DNA of 64,000 bases, taken from [Actinomadura] parvosata subsp. kistnae (GTDB lineage: Bacteria > Actinomycetota > Actinomycetes > Streptosporangiales > Streptosporangiaceae). A program made the translations under genes and the position numbers. Below, piece after piece: positions 17,562 to 25,993 of the stretch. Location of the stretch: the NCBI RefSeq assembly GCF_900323885.1, contig NZ_OOHJ01000018.1:1098501-1162500 (forward strand), in the 5' to 3' direction. The notes beneath the pieces were generated by a model. The model saw only the letters and a list, made by a program, of their open reading frames with translations. It did no database searches and had not been told where the DNA came from. Each line of letters starts with the position of its first letter. Within the stretch, counting starts at the first letter, position 1.

Positions 17562-18773
17562 TTACTTGGCGCGGGCCACGCCGTCCACGCGCGCCTGGGC
17601 GGCCACGGCGGCCGTCACGGCGGGGGCGACGCGCTCGTCGAACGGGCTCGGGATGATGTACGTCTCCGACAGCTCGTCCCTGACCACCCCGGCCAGCGCG
17701 TTGGCCGCGGCCACCTTCATGTTCTCGGTGATCGCGGTGGCCCGCACGTCGAGCGCGCCCCGGAACACCCCGGGGAAGGCCAGCACGTTGTTGATCTGGT
17801 TGGGGAAGTCGGAGCGCCCGGTGGCGACGACCCGGACGTGCTTGGCGGCCACCTCGGGGTGCACCTCGGGCGTCGGGTTGGACAGGGCGAACACGATGGC
17901 GTCGGGCGCCATGGACGCGATCGCCGCCTCCGACACGGTCGAGCCGGACAGCCCCAGGAACACGTCGGCGCCCTCCAGGGCCTCCTCGGTGGAGCCGGTG
18001 TGGCCGGCCCGGTTGGTGTCGCGGGCCAGGGCCTGCTTGACGGGGTTGAGGCCGTCTCTGCCCTCGTACAGCATGCCCTTGGAGTCGGAGACGGCGATGT
18101 CGCCGATGCCCGCTTCGAGCAGGATGCGGGTGACGGCGACGCCGGAGGCGCCGGCGCCGGCGACGACGGCGCGCAGGTCGCCGAGTGCGCGGCCGGTGAG
18201 GCGGGCGGCGTTCTGGAGGGCGGCCAGCGCCACGATCGCGGTGCCGTGCTGGTCGTCGTGGAAGACGGGGATGTCGAGCAGGCTCCGGAGCCGGTCCTCG
18301 ACCTCGAAGCAGCGGGGGGCGCTGATGTCCTCGAGGTTGATGCCGCCGAACGAGGGCGCCAGGCGCACCACGGTCTCGACGAGCGCGTCGACGTCGGTGC
18401 AGTCGAGGCAGAGCGGCACGGCGTCGACGCCCGCGAACTCCTTGAACAGCAGCGCCTTGCCCTCCATGACGGGCATGGCCGCGGCGGGGCCGATGTCGCC
18501 GAGGCCGAGCACGGCGGTGCCGTCGGAGACGACGGCGACGACGTTGGAGACCCAGGTGTAGTCGTCGGCCAGCTCGGGCCGGTCGGCGATGGCGGTGCAG
18601 ACCCGGGCGACGCCGGGCGTGTACGCGAGCGACAGGTCGTCGGCGTCGCGGACGGGAACGGTGGAGCGGATCTCGATCTTGCCTCCCTTGTGCAGGGCGA
18701 AGGCCGGATCGAGTTCGGGTGTTTCGGCGGATGCGGAAGCGGACGTGGCAGCCACAGCGACCCCTGTAGTCAT
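17562..18773 (-). CDS. NAD(P)-dependent malic enzyme
   Basis: Oxidative decarboxylation of malate to pyruvate and CO2, linking the TCA cycle to pyruvate metabolism (cytoplasmic). At 403 residues it is the short bacterial form without a phosphotransacetylase domain. Visible motifs are SLAYTPGVA with the catalytic Tyr, MEGKALLFKEFAGVDAVP with the catalytic Lys region, GGINLEDISAPRCFE (metal ligands), FHDDQHGTA, the dinucleotide-binding GAGASGVA, and SNPTPEVHPE. I chose ATG 18773 because homologues begin about 20 residues before DPAFALHKGGKIE; the frame stays open to 18887 but that extension looks non-coding. It is monocistronic with its own terminator. Cofactor preference cannot be decided by eye. 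Confidence 0.9.
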   Translation of the reverse strand: MTTGVAVAATSASASAETPELDPAFALHKGGKIEIRSTVPVRDADDLSLAYTPGVARVCTAIADRPELADDYTWVSNVVAVVSDGTAVLGLGDIGPAAAMPVMEGKALLFKEFAGVDAVPLCLDCTDVDALVETVVRLAPSFGGINLEDISAPRCFEVEDRLRSLLDIPVFHDDQHGTAIVALAALQNAARLTGRALGDLRAVVAGAGASGVAVTRILLEAGIGDIAVSDSKGMLYEGRDGLNPVKQALARDTNRAGHTGSTEEALEGADVFLGLSGSTVSEAAIASMAPDAIVFALSNPTPEVHPEVAAKHVRVVATGRSDFPNQINNVLAFPGVFRGALDVRATAITENMKVAAANALAGVVRDELSETYIIPSPFDERVAPAVTAAVAAQARVDGVARAK

Positions 18774-19036
18774 CGGTAGCGGAAGAAACCTTCGGCGGAC
18801 GAGCGCGAGCGGGCTGGCTTCGGTAGCTGCCAGGATCCCCTCGCCGGTCGTCTGGTGAGGGGGTTCGGGGGTCACCCGTGCCCCCATAGTGCCACATGCT
18901 GAGATGGTGTTCGGTGTCGCCGCTGACGCCGTTCTGTTGACGCATCGTTAAATCGAAGATGACGGACCGCAGCTAAACCCCATCTAAACTGCACAAAACG
19001 CAAGTTTCATGGCTTTTCACATCGAGGAGGCCGTAC

Positions 19037-19891
19037 ATGGCCCTCAGACCCTTGAGCCGCCGTGGCTACGCCGCCGGCGCGCTCGCCTTGGCCACTGCGC
19101 TCACGCTGACCGCGTGCGGCAGTGACAGCGGCTCGGGCACCGGCACGACCAGCGCGAGCGCCTCGGCAGCGGGCGGCGTCAAGCTGGTCCAGCCCGGCAA
19201 GCTCACGGTCTGCACGAACATCCCGTACGAGCCGTTCCAGTTCAAGGACGCGAGCGGCAAGATCGTCGGGTTCGACGTGGACATCGTCGACCTGGCCGCG
19301 AAGAAGCTGGGCGTGACCCAGAACATCGTGGACATCGACTTCGCCGTGATCAAGAGCGGTGCCGCCATGGCGGCGGGCAAGTGCGACGTCGCCGCCGCCG
19401 GCATGACGATCACCGACGAGCGCAAGCAGAACATCGACTTCTCCGACCCCTACTTCGACGCCACGCAGGCCCTGCTGGCCAAGAAGGGCACCGGCGCCGC
19501 CTCCCTGGCGGACGTCAAGTCCAAGGGGCTCAAGCTGGGCGCGCAGGCCAGCACCACCGGCCTCGACTACGTCAAGAAGCAGGGCTTCAACCCCACGGAG
19601 TACGCCGACTCCGCCAAGGAGCTGCTCGCCCTGCAGGCCGGCCAGGCCGACGTGATCGTCCAGGACCTGCCCGTCGTCCTCACCTGGCTGAAGAAGCCCG
19701 ACATCGCCGCCAAGTTCGAGATGATCGGCAGCCTCGACACCGGCGAGCAGTACGGCATCGGCCTGAAGAAGGGCGCCGACCCCGTCCTGCTCAAGACGAT
19801 CAACGAGGAGATCGCCAAGGCCAAGCAGGACGGCACCTACGAGAAGATCTACGTGAAGTGGTTCGGCAAGAAGCCCGGCGAGCTGGGCTGA
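19037..19891 (+). CDS. Polar amino-acid ABC transporter substrate-binding lipoprotein
   Basis: A 284-residue lipoprotein. GAGGAGG precedes the ATG; the signal ends in the lipobox LTACG (Cys27), so the mature protein is anchored to the outer face of the membrane. The fold is the SBP_bac_3 family (LTVCTNIPYEPFQFKD, IVGFDVDIVDLAAKKLG, GMTITDERKQNIDFSDPYF), which binds glutamine, glutamate or related polar amino acids. The permease starts three bases after its stop and the ATPase overlaps the permease, forming a three-gene operon. The exact ligand cannot be assigned. Confidence 0.9.
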   Translation: MALRPLSRRGYAAGALALATALTLTACGSDSGSGTGTTSASASAAGGVKLVQPGKLTVCTNIPYEPFQFKDASGKIVGFDVDIVDLAAKKLGVTQNIVDIDFAVIKSGAAMAAGKCDVAAAGMTITDERKQNIDFSDPYFDATQALLAKKGTGAASLADVKSKGLKLGAQASTTGLDYVKKQGFNPTEYADSAKELLALQAGQADVIVQDLPVVLTWLKKPDIAAKFEMIGSLDTGEQYGIGLKKGADPVLLKTINEEIAKAKQDGTYEKIYVKWFGKKPGELG

Positions 19892-19894
19892 CCC

Positions 19895-20722
19895 ATGGCC
19901 GACCAGCCGAAGACGGCTGAGCCTGGACGCGCCAGGCTCAGCCCCCGGAAAAAGCAGCAGGTCAGCCGTACCATCCAGTACGTCGTACTGATCGCCGCGC
20001 TCGTCGCCGTCGTACTGTACGCCGACTGGGCCAGCCTCGCCCAGAACTTCGCCAAGCCGGACGTGGCGAGGCAGGCGCTGCCCGACCTGTTCACCATCGC
20101 GCTGCGCAACACGATCATCTACACGGTGGGCGGCTTCGTCTTCTCGTTCGTCCTGGGCCTGCTGCTGGCGCTCATGCGGCTCTCGCAGGTCCGGCCGTAC
20201 CGGTGGATCGCGGTCGTCTACATCGAGATCTTCCGCGGGCTGCCCGCGCTGCTGATCTTCCTGATGATCACGTTCCTCCCGCTGGCCCTCCCGGGGTTCG
20301 CGGTGCCCTTCGGCACGTACGGGCAGGGCATACTCGGGCTCGGCCTGGTCGGCGCGGCCTACCAGGCGGAGGTCTTCAGGGCGGGCCTGCAGGCCGTGCC
20401 CAAGGGGCAGACGGAGGCGGCCAGGTCGCTCGGCATGTCCGCCACCCGCGCCCAGGTCACCGTGGTGATCCCGCAGGCCATCCGCATGGTCATCCCGCCG
20501 ACCACGAACCAGTTCGTGGCGCTGCTCAAGGACTCGTCGCTGGTGCTGTTCCTCGGCGTGTCCGGCGAGTACGTCGAGCTGGCCAAGTTCGGCAACGACC
20601 TGGCGTCCCAGTACGCCAACGCCACGCCCATCATGGTCGCCGGCGTGACGTACCTGATCGTCACCATCCCGCTGGGTTACCTCGCGTCCCGGCTGGAGGG
20701 GCGCAAGGGGAGGAACCGATGA
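19895..20722 (+). CDS. Amino-acid ABC transporter permease
   Basis: A 275-residue integral membrane protein of the HisM/GlnP type with about five transmembrane helices (YVVLIAALVAVVLYA, TVGGFVFSFVLGLLLALM, and others). The EAA loop that contacts the ATPase is visible as EAARSLGMSATRAQVTVVIPQAIR (broken here only by description; residues about 172-196), followed by TNQFVALLKDSSLV. It has a longer N-terminal cytoplasmic tail than E. coli HisM-type permeases. Its stop overlaps the next ATG (ATGA), indicating translational coupling with the ATPase. Confidence 0.9.
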   Translation: MADQPKTAEPGRARLSPRKKQQVSRTIQYVVLIAALVAVVLYADWASLAQNFAKPDVARQALPDLFTIALRNTIIYTVGGFVFSFVLGLLLALMRLSQVRPYRWIAVVYIEIFRGLPALLIFLMITFLPLALPGFAVPFGTYGQGILGLGLVGAAYQAEVFRAGLQAVPKGQTEAARSLGMSATRAQVTVVIPQAIRMVIPPTTNQFVALLKDSSLVLFLGVSGEYVELAKFGNDLASQYANATPIMVAGVTYLIVTIPLGYLASRLEGRKGRNR

Positions 20723-21465
20723 CCGTCCACGCCATCGAGCTTCGGGACCTGCACAAGTACTTCGGCAAGAACGAGGTGCTCAAGGGCATCGACATGACCG
20801 TCGAGCAGGGTCAGGTGGTCTGCGTCATCGGCCCGTCGGGCTCGGGCAAGTCCACCCTCCTGCGGTGCGTGAACCTGCTGGAGGCGCCCACGAGGGGCAA
20901 GGTGTTCGTGGAGGGCGTCGAGGTCACCGACCCCGACGTGGACATCGACGCCGTGCGCCGCCGCATCGGCATGGTCTTCCAGCAGTTCAACCTGTTCCCG
21001 CACATGACCGCGCTGCAGAACGTCATGATCGCCCAGCAGCGCGTGCTGAAGCGGAGCAAGCGGGAGGCGGAGGTCGTCGCCCGGGACAACCTGGACAAGG
21101 TCGGCGTCGGCGCCAAGTGCGACTCGCTGCCCGGCCAGCTCTCGGGCGGCCAGCAGCAGCGGGTCGCGATCGCCCGCGCCCTGGCCATGAACCCCAGCCT
21201 GATGCTCTTCGACGAGCCCACCTCGGCGCTCGACCCCGAACTGGTGGGGGACGTGCTCACCGTCATGCGCAAGCTGGCGGAGGAGGGGATGACCATGCTG
21301 GTGGTCACCCACGAGATGGGCTTCGCGCGGCAGGTGGCCGACCGGGTGGTGTTCATGGACGGCGGCGTGATCGTCGAGGACGGCGCCCCGGCCCAGGTCA
21401 TCGGCGACCCGCGGCACGAGCGCACCCGTGCGTTCCTGCACCGCGTCCTGCACCCGGAGGAGTAG
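20719..21465 (+). CDS. Amino-acid ABC transporter ATP-binding protein
   Basis: A 248-residue ATPase energising the uptake system. The ATG at 20719 has GGGGAGG upstream and overlaps the permease stop. Walker A is GPSGSGKST, the Q-loop is MVFQQFNLFPHM, the signature is LSGGQQQR, Walker B is LMLFDEPTSALD, and the H-loop is VVTHEMGFAR, all of the GlnQ/HisP class. All catalytic residues are present. Confidence 0.93.
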   Translation: MTVHAIELRDLHKYFGKNEVLKGIDMTVEQGQVVCVIGPSGSGKSTLLRCVNLLEAPTRGKVFVEGVEVTDPDVDIDAVRRRIGMVFQQFNLFPHMTALQNVMIAQQRVLKRSKREAEVVARDNLDKVGVGAKCDSLPGQLSGGQQQRVAIARALAMNPSLMLFDEPTSALDPELVGDVLTVMRKLAEEGMTMLVVTHEMGFARQVADRVVFMDGGVIVEDGAPAQVIGDPRHERTRAFLHRVLHPEE

Positions 21466-21536
21466 CCGGCGCGCTGAAGGGCGGGGCACGCCGGACGCGT
21501 CCAAGCGGCGGCCGCCCCGCCTTCCGCCAGCACGGA

Positions 21537-21582
21537 CTTCTGCTGCAATAGACCGGCAGGCTTCTGCTGTAATAGACCGGCA
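21537..21582 (+). repeat. Tandem 22-bp repeat abutting a start codon
   Basis: CTTCTGCTG(C/T)AATAGACCGGCA occurs at 21537-21558 and again at 21561-21582, a 24-bp period with one mismatch; the last A is the first base of the ATG. It replaces any Shine-Dalgarno and could hold a duplicated -10 (TGTAAT) or an operator. Confidence 0.7.
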
Positions 21583-22007
21583 TGGACCTCACCTCTTACG
21601 CCGAGTGGGCGGTCCGGCTGGCGAACGACCCCGACCCGCCGCCCGAGCTCAGGGGCCTGCGCGACGAGCTGGCCGCCGTGTTCGACGCGGCCGGCGACGA
21701 TCGTGCCGTCGCCGGCCTGCTGAACGCCCTGCTGGCCCGCTATCCGGTACGCCCGCAGCTGTCGGACCACGACGGCCGCGGCTGGCACCTGCACCTGGCC
21801 GAGGACCCGGCGGCGACCGCCGTCATGGGGCTGGCCGCGGTGGTCGCCGAGCTCGGCGTGGACCGTCTCGGCCGCTGCCGGGAGCCGCACTGCGGGCTGG
21901 CCTTCCTCGACACCTCCTCCAACCGCTCCCGCCGCTACTGCTCGGCCCGCTGCGCCAGCCGCGCCAACGTCGCCGCCTTCCGCGCCCGCCGCAGGAACGG
22001 CGCCTAA
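21582..22007 (+). CDS. CGNR-type zinc-finger protein (ABATE-like)
   Basis: A 141-residue cytoplasmic protein with the architecture of actinobacterial CGNR/ABATE proteins. A helical N-terminal ligand-binding-like region (EWAVRLANDPDPPPELRGLR, AGLLNALLARYP) precedes a C-terminal zinc ribbon with Cys pairs in CREPHCGLAF and RRYCSARCASRANVAAFRAR. The usual CGNR tetrapeptide is changed to CASR. Such proteins are thought to be DNA-binding regulators; no target is evident. The ATG is overlapped by the tandem repeat described separately. It is convergent with sodX and the two genes share four bases at their stops. Confidence 0.65.
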   Translation: MDLTSYAEWAVRLANDPDPPPELRGLRDELAAVFDAAGDDRAVAGLLNALLARYPVRPQLSDHDGRGWHLHLAEDPAATAVMGLAAVVAELGVDRLGRCREPHCGLAFLDTSSNRSRRYCSARCASRANVAAFRARRRNGA

Positions 22008-22336
22008 CGCCGCTTGCCGGACGACCCGCCTGAAGACTTGCGTGCGGAGCGGCGCACGAGCGGCCAGTAGCGCAGCACCACCCGCCCCACGATGTCGTGG
22101 ACGGGCCCGAAGTCCCAGCTGTCGCGCCGCCCGCTGGCCCGCTGGTTGTCGCTCTCCAGCCACCACCCGTCGGCCCCGTGCCACTGCGCGCGTTTGACGA
22201 TGAGCCGGTCGGGGTCGCCGGGCAGTCTGGCCACCACGAGGTCGCCGGGGTGCACGGCGGCGCCCCGGCGTACGAGGAGCCAGTCGCCGGGCACCAGCGC
22301 GGGCCGCATCGAATCGCCTTCGACACGTACTCTCAT
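22004..22336 (-). CDS. sodX: Ni-superoxide dismutase maturation protease SodX
   Basis: A 110-residue S26-type (signal-peptidase-like) protease lacking a membrane anchor. The catalytic Ser is in VEGDSMRPALVPGD and the general-base Lys in RLIVKRAQ; SDNQRASGRRDSWDFGPV is the conserved second box. In Ni-SOD systems SodX removes the SodN prosequence so that the new N-terminal His can bind nickel (established). It is transcribed divergently from sodN, which begins 88 bp away, and that pairing identifies it. Basic C-terminal tail (KSSGGSSGKRR). Confidence 0.88.
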   Translation of the reverse strand: MRVRVEGDSMRPALVPGDWLLVRRGAAVHPGDLVVARLPGDPDRLIVKRAQWHGADGWWLESDNQRASGRRDSWDFGPVHDIVGRVVLRYWPLVRRSARKSSGGSSGKRR

Positions 22337-22424
22337 CGTCTTGACCCCCTACTCCGCAGGCGTTGGGACCCGAGTAAGGTCGTTGATGGACCAAGCTGAT
22401 TCAGCATCCAGGAAGGATTTTCTG

Positions 22425-22826
22425 ATGCTCGCACGACTGCTACGACCCAAGCATGTCGCTTCCGCACACTGCGACCTGCCTTGTGGGGTCTATGACCCCG
22501 CTCAGGCCCGGATCGAGGCCGAGTCGGTCAAGGCGATCATGGAGAAGTACGCGGCCAACGAGGACCCGGTCTTCCGCGCCCGCGCCATCAAGATCAAGGA
22601 GGAGCGGGCCGAGCTGGTCAAGCACCACCTCTGGGTGCTCTGGACCGACTACTTCAAGCCGCCGCACCTGGAGCAGTACCCCCAGCTCCACCAGCTCTTC
22701 TGGGACGCCACAAAGCTCGCCGGCGCCGCGGGCGCCAAGGGCACGGTCGACGTCGCCAAGGCCGAGGACCTGCTGGGCAAGATCGACGAAATCTCCAAGA
22801 TCTTCTGGGAGACCAAGGCCGCCTAA
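22425..22826 (+). CDS. sodN: Nickel superoxide dismutase SodN
   Basis: A 133-residue precursor of the hexameric cytoplasmic Ni-SOD, which disproportionates superoxide. After a 14-residue prosequence (MLARLLRPKHVASA) the nickel hook HCDLPCGVYD starts: His15 becomes the mature N-terminus, and the two Cys ligands follow at mature positions 2 and 6. The remainder is the four-helix bundle (ARIEAESVKAIMEKYAANED, KIKEERAELVKHHLWVLWTD). AGGAAGG lies eight bases before the ATG. In Streptomyces sodN is repressed by the nickel-sensing regulator Nur; I could not place a Nur box with confidence. A strong terminator follows. Confidence 0.95.
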   Translation: MLARLLRPKHVASAHCDLPCGVYDPAQARIEAESVKAIMEKYAANEDPVFRARAIKIKEERAELVKHHLWVLWTDYFKPPHLEQYPQLHQLFWDATKLAGAAGAKGTVDVAKAEDLLGKIDEISKIFWETKAA

Positions 22827-22836
22827 AACGGCACAT

Positions 22837-22875
22837 AAGGCTCTGTGCGGTCACACACCGCACAGAGCCTTTTCC
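22837..22875 (+). terminator. Rho-independent terminator of sodN
   Basis: A perfect 15-bp stem AAGGCTCTGTGCGGT / ACCGCACAGAGCCTT with a 5-base loop, followed by TT and a short pyrimidine run. Confidence 0.85.
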
Positions 22876-22954
22876 GTTGATGGCGAGTCTGAATCGTCCA
22901 AGCACCTCTCAGGGGCGGTAAGTTGCAGTCAGCGTCGGATTCGCGAGGAGGAAC

Positions 22955-23392
22955 GTGACCGAGGAAACCGAGACGCGCGCGGAAGGCGTGGCCGGCATCC
23001 GTGACGTGGTGAGCATCAGGCTCCCCGCGGCGAGTGCCTACCTGTCTGTGCTGCGTACGGCTACCGCCGGCCTGGCGGCGCGGCTTGACTTCACCCTGGA
23101 CGAGATCGAGGACCTGCGGATCGCGGTCGACGAGGCGTGCGCGATGCTGCTGAACGAGGCGGTGCCGGGCACCGACCTCACCGCGGAGTTCGAGCTCACC
23201 GGGCAGGAGATGCAGGTCAGGGTCGAGGTCGCCACCGTCGGCAGCTCCGCGCCCAAGCGCGACGACTTCGCCTGGATGGTCCTGACCGCCCTGGCCGACG
23301 ACGTCGACGCGGTGACCGACTCCCCCGATCGCATGGCGATCGTCCTGCGTAAGCGCCGAGGCGCGGCCCGGGGTACGGCGGGGCCGGCGTGA
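22955..23392 (+). CDS. RsbW-like anti-sigma factor (GHKL serine kinase)
   Basis: A 145-residue protein with the RsbW/SpoIIAB type HATPase fold: VVSIRLPAASAYLSVLRT, then the N-box helix EIEDLRIAVDEACAMLLNEA, a degenerate G-box region and SPDRMAIVLRKRR. GTG start with GAGGAGG upstream. It overlaps the sigma gene by four bases (GTGA), so the two are translationally coupled and this is most likely the dedicated anti-sigma factor. By family, it sequesters the sigma factor and is released by an anti-anti-sigma protein; no such gene is adjacent here. Confidence 0.85.
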   Translation: MTEETETRAEGVAGIRDVVSIRLPAASAYLSVLRTATAGLAARLDFTLDEIEDLRIAVDEACAMLLNEAVPGTDLTAEFELTGQEMQVRVEVATVGSSAPKRDDFAWMVLTALADDVDAVTDSPDRMAIVLRKRRGAARGTAGPA

Positions 23393-24189
23393 CGGAAAGG
23401 ACTGGAGCCATGGCCACCAGCGAACACGCCGTACCCGACAGGGTGCGTGCCCGCATGCTCTTCGCCGAGCTGGCCGAGCTGGGCCCCGAGGAGCCGCGCC
23501 GCCAGCGCATCAGGGATGAGCTGGTCGAGCTTCACCTTCCCCTGGTCGAATACCTGGCCCGCCGCTTCCGCAACAGGGGCGAGTGGCTCGACGACCTCAC
23601 GCAGGTCGCCACCATCGGGCTGATCAAGTCCATCGACCGGTTCGACCTCAACCGGGGCGTGGAGTTCTCCACCTACGCCACGCCCACCATCGTCGGCGAG
23701 ATCAAGCGGCACTTCCGCGACAAGGGCTGGGCGGTCCGCGTGCCGCGCCGGCTGCAGGAGCTGAAGCTCTCGCTGACCAAGGCGATCAGCGACCTGTCCC
23801 AGCGCGAGGGGCGCGCCCCGACCGTGGCGGAGCTGGCCACCTACCTCAAGATGACCGAGGAGGAGGTGCTCGAGGGGCTCGAGTCGGCCAACGCCTACTC
23901 CACCGTCTCGCTCGACGCGCCCGACTCGGGAGACGACGACGCTCCCGCGGTGTCCGACTCGCTCGGCATCGTCGATGAGTCGCTGGAGGGCGTCGAGTAC
24001 CGCGAGTCGCTCAAGCCGCTGCTCGAACGGCTGCCGCCGCGCGAGAAGCGCATCCTGCTGCTGCGTTTCTTCGGCAACATGACGCAGTCGCAGATCGCCA
24101 CCGAGCTGGGCATCTCGCAGATGCACGTCTCGCGCCTGCTCGCCCGCACGCTGGCGCAGCTGCGCGAGGGCCTGACCGCCGACGACTGA
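23389..24189 (+). CDS. SigF/SigB-type stress sigma factor
   Basis: A 266-residue group 3 sigma-70 factor. Region 2 shows LPLVEYLARRF, DDLTQVATIGLIKSIDRFD and FSTYATPTIVGEIKRHFRD; region 3 is VPRRLQELKLSLTKAISDL; region 4 carries LPPREKRILLLRFFGNMTQSQ (helix) and ISQMHVSRLLARTL (recognition). Such factors drive stress or differentiation regulons in actinomycetes. The GTG at 23389 overlaps the stop of the upstream anti-sigma gene; an alternative ATG at 23410 has GGAG very close. The order anti-sigma then sigma matches the usfX-sigF arrangement of mycobacteria. Confidence 0.9.
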   Translation: MTERTGAMATSEHAVPDRVRARMLFAELAELGPEEPRRQRIRDELVELHLPLVEYLARRFRNRGEWLDDLTQVATIGLIKSIDRFDLNRGVEFSTYATPTIVGEIKRHFRDKGWAVRVPRRLQELKLSLTKAISDLSQREGRAPTVAELATYLKMTEEEVLEGLESANAYSTVSLDAPDSGDDDAPAVSDSLGIVDESLEGVEYRESLKPLLERLPPREKRILLLRFFGNMTQSQIATELGISQMHVSRLLARTLAQLREGLTADD

Positions 24190-24253
24190 GCCCGCCCGTC
24201 CGCGCGTCGCCGGCCCCGGGACGCACGATGTGCCGCGAAGCGCGGAAACGGGG

Positions 24254-24667
24254 CTAGCGGCGCGAACGGCCCGGGTCCGGCGCCTGGTCGTCGGGGTAGA
24301 GCGCCTGGGTGGTGGGCGGAGCCAGCAGCGTCACCAGCCCCAGCAGGCCCAGCACGATCACGGGGATCCCGAGCTGCGGCTGGTCCGACGTGACGAGCGT
24401 GCCCCCCACGGGCAGCATGAAGATCTGGGTCAGCACCCCGGGCGAGCGCCCCCACCGCTCCACCTTGAAGAGGCCGCCCCAGGCGACCCAGAGCAGGCCG
24501 GCCCCGATGAGCAGCCCGAACACCGCCTCGGCGAGGGCGCTGGTGAGGTCGTCGGGTTTCCCTGTCAGGGTCTGCACCGCGACGTAGACGCCGAGACCGA
24601 GCGCGACCAGCCCCTCCAGGGCGACGACCGCGGCGGCGATGAGGAGGGTAAGCGGGCGACCGTTCAC
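24254..24667 (-). CDS. Small integral membrane protein, four helices
   Basis: A 137-residue protein of unknown function with four predicted transmembrane segments: TLLIAAAVVALEGLVALGLG, ALAEAVFGLLIGAGLLWVAW, ILMLP-like (QIFMLPVGGTLV) and GIPVIVLGLLGLVTLLAP. The short N-terminus is cytosolic and the C-tail (YPDDQAPDPGRSRR) hydrophilic. The GTG start has no Shine-Dalgarno, but TAGGGT lies six bases upstream, so the mRNA is probably leaderless. It is divergent from the diacylglycerol-kinase-like gene. A conserved hypothetical protein of actinobacteria as far as I can recall. Confidence 0.7.
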   Translation of the reverse strand: MNGRPLTLLIAAAVVALEGLVALGLGVYVAVQTLTGKPDDLTSALAEAVFGLLIGAGLLWVAWGGLFKVERWGRSPGVLTQIFMLPVGGTLVTSDQPQLGIPVIVLGLLGLVTLLAPPTTQALYPDDQAPDPGRSRR

Positions 24668-24673
24668 GTCCGT

Positions 24674-24679
24674 ACCCTA
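24674..24679 (-). promoter_or_regulatory. -10 element of a leaderless promoter (minus strand)
   Basis: Minus-strand TAGGGT, six bases before the GTG at 24667. Confidence 0.45.
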
Positions 24680-24743
24680 CCTCCCGGCCCTGTCGGCACG
24701 GAAAATAGGACGATCGGCCGATAAGCCGGACAAGGTCACCGGC

Positions 24744-24749
24744 TACGCT
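24744..24749 (+). promoter_or_regulatory. -10 element of a leaderless promoter
   Basis: TACGCT ends six bases before the ATG at 24756; no Shine-Dalgarno is present. Confidence 0.45.
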
Positions 24750-24755
24750 GGCCGT

Positions 24756-25721
24756 ATGCGCGCAATGCTGCTGGTCAACCCCAAGGCCACGACCACGAAT
24801 GCCCGCACCCGGGACGTGCTCATCCGCGCGCTCGGCGCGGCGGTCGAGCTCGCCGTCGAGGAGACCCGCTACCGCGGGCACGCCGCGTCGCTGGCGGCCA
24901 CCGCGCGAGCCAAGGGTTATGACGTGGTGGCGGTGCTGGGCGGCGACGGCACCATCAACGAGACCGTCAACGGCCTGCTGAACCCGGTCAACGGCGAGGA
25001 CCCGGCCCACGGCGGCAATCCCAGCGCCGGCCGTCCAGGGCTGATCGTCATCCCGGGCGGCAGCGCGAACGTCTTCGCCCGCGCCCTGGGCCTGCCGAAC
25101 GACCCGGTGGAGTCCACCGGCCAGGTGCTGGAGGCGCTCAGGGAGGACCGGCGCCGGACCGTGGGTTTGGGCCAAGCCCTTTGGGAGGGGCAGAGCCGCT
25201 ACTTCACCTTCTGCTCGGGGCTCGGCTACGACGCGGAGGTTGTACGGGCCGTGGAGGGCCTGAGAGGCACCGGCCGTAAGGCTACCCCTGCACGGTATGT
25301 GAACACGGCTCTGAGGCACTATCTGGCCACGGACAAGCGGCATCCCGCGATGACGGTGACGGGCCCCGGCATCCCGCCCGCCGAGGGGGTGTTCATGGCG
25401 ATCGTCTCCAACACCTCGCCGTGGACGTACGTGGGCAGCCGGCCGGTCCGCCCCACCCCATGGGCGAGCTTCGAGACGGGCCTGGATCTGCTCGGCCTGC
25501 GGCGCATGGGGCCGATGACGCTGGCGAAGACGATCCGGCACATCCTCACGGAGAGTGACATCCTTCCGTCCGGCCGGCACCTCGTGCAGATGCACGACGA
25601 GGCCGAGCTGACGCTCACCGCCGACCGCCCCGTGGCCTTCCAGCTGGACGGCGACTACCTGGGCGAACGCGAAACCGTGACATTCCGGTCTACACCGAAC
25701 GCGTTACAAGTTCTGGTCTAG
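24756..25721 (+). CDS. Diacylglycerol/lipid kinase family protein (DagK-like)
   Basis: A 321-residue member of the DAGK catalytic family (NAD-kinase-like fold), which phosphorylates diacylglycerol, sphingosine-like or other lipid alcohols with ATP. It begins MRAMLLVNPKA, the usual start for the family. The nucleotide motif VLGGDGTINETVNGL is intact, GLIVIPGGSANVFARAL follows, and FCSGLGYDAEVVRAVE marks the second domain; the C-terminal FQLDGDYLGE box is conserved. Probably peripheral at the inner membrane, in phospholipid turnover. The lipid substrate cannot be specified. Confidence 0.87.
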   Translation: MRAMLLVNPKATTTNARTRDVLIRALGAAVELAVEETRYRGHAASLAATARAKGYDVVAVLGGDGTINETVNGLLNPVNGEDPAHGGNPSAGRPGLIVIPGGSANVFARALGLPNDPVESTGQVLEALREDRRRTVGLGQALWEGQSRYFTFCSGLGYDAEVVRAVEGLRGTGRKATPARYVNTALRHYLATDKRHPAMTVTGPGIPPAEGVFMAIVSNTSPWTYVGSRPVRPTPWASFETGLDLLGLRRMGPMTLAKTIRHILTESDILPSGRHLVQMHDEAELTLTADRPVAFQLDGDYLGERETVTFRSTPNALQVLV

Positions 25722-25993
25722 CCGGTTACATTCGGTCATTGTGTGACGCATCCGACATCCATAACCGCCAAAACTTCCCGCCAACCCTCTTGCGTGCACT
25801 CTCCGTGGCTGACAGGCTCGTTCATGACGTCGGAACGTAGGACCTTTAAACACCCCAGGGTCCTCCGATGCTCAGTGGGCAACCCCGGTCCTCACAGGAT
25901 CCGGGTAATTGTTCGCGCGAGTTAGTGAAACTCTTCACAAAGTAGTAGCCGCACGGAGCCGACCAGAGGCTCCATCTACTAAGGAGTGGACGC

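Noticed and set aside
17439..18779. 446-codon plus frame opposite the malic enzyme
   Set aside because: Antisense shadow of a fully motif-supported enzyme.
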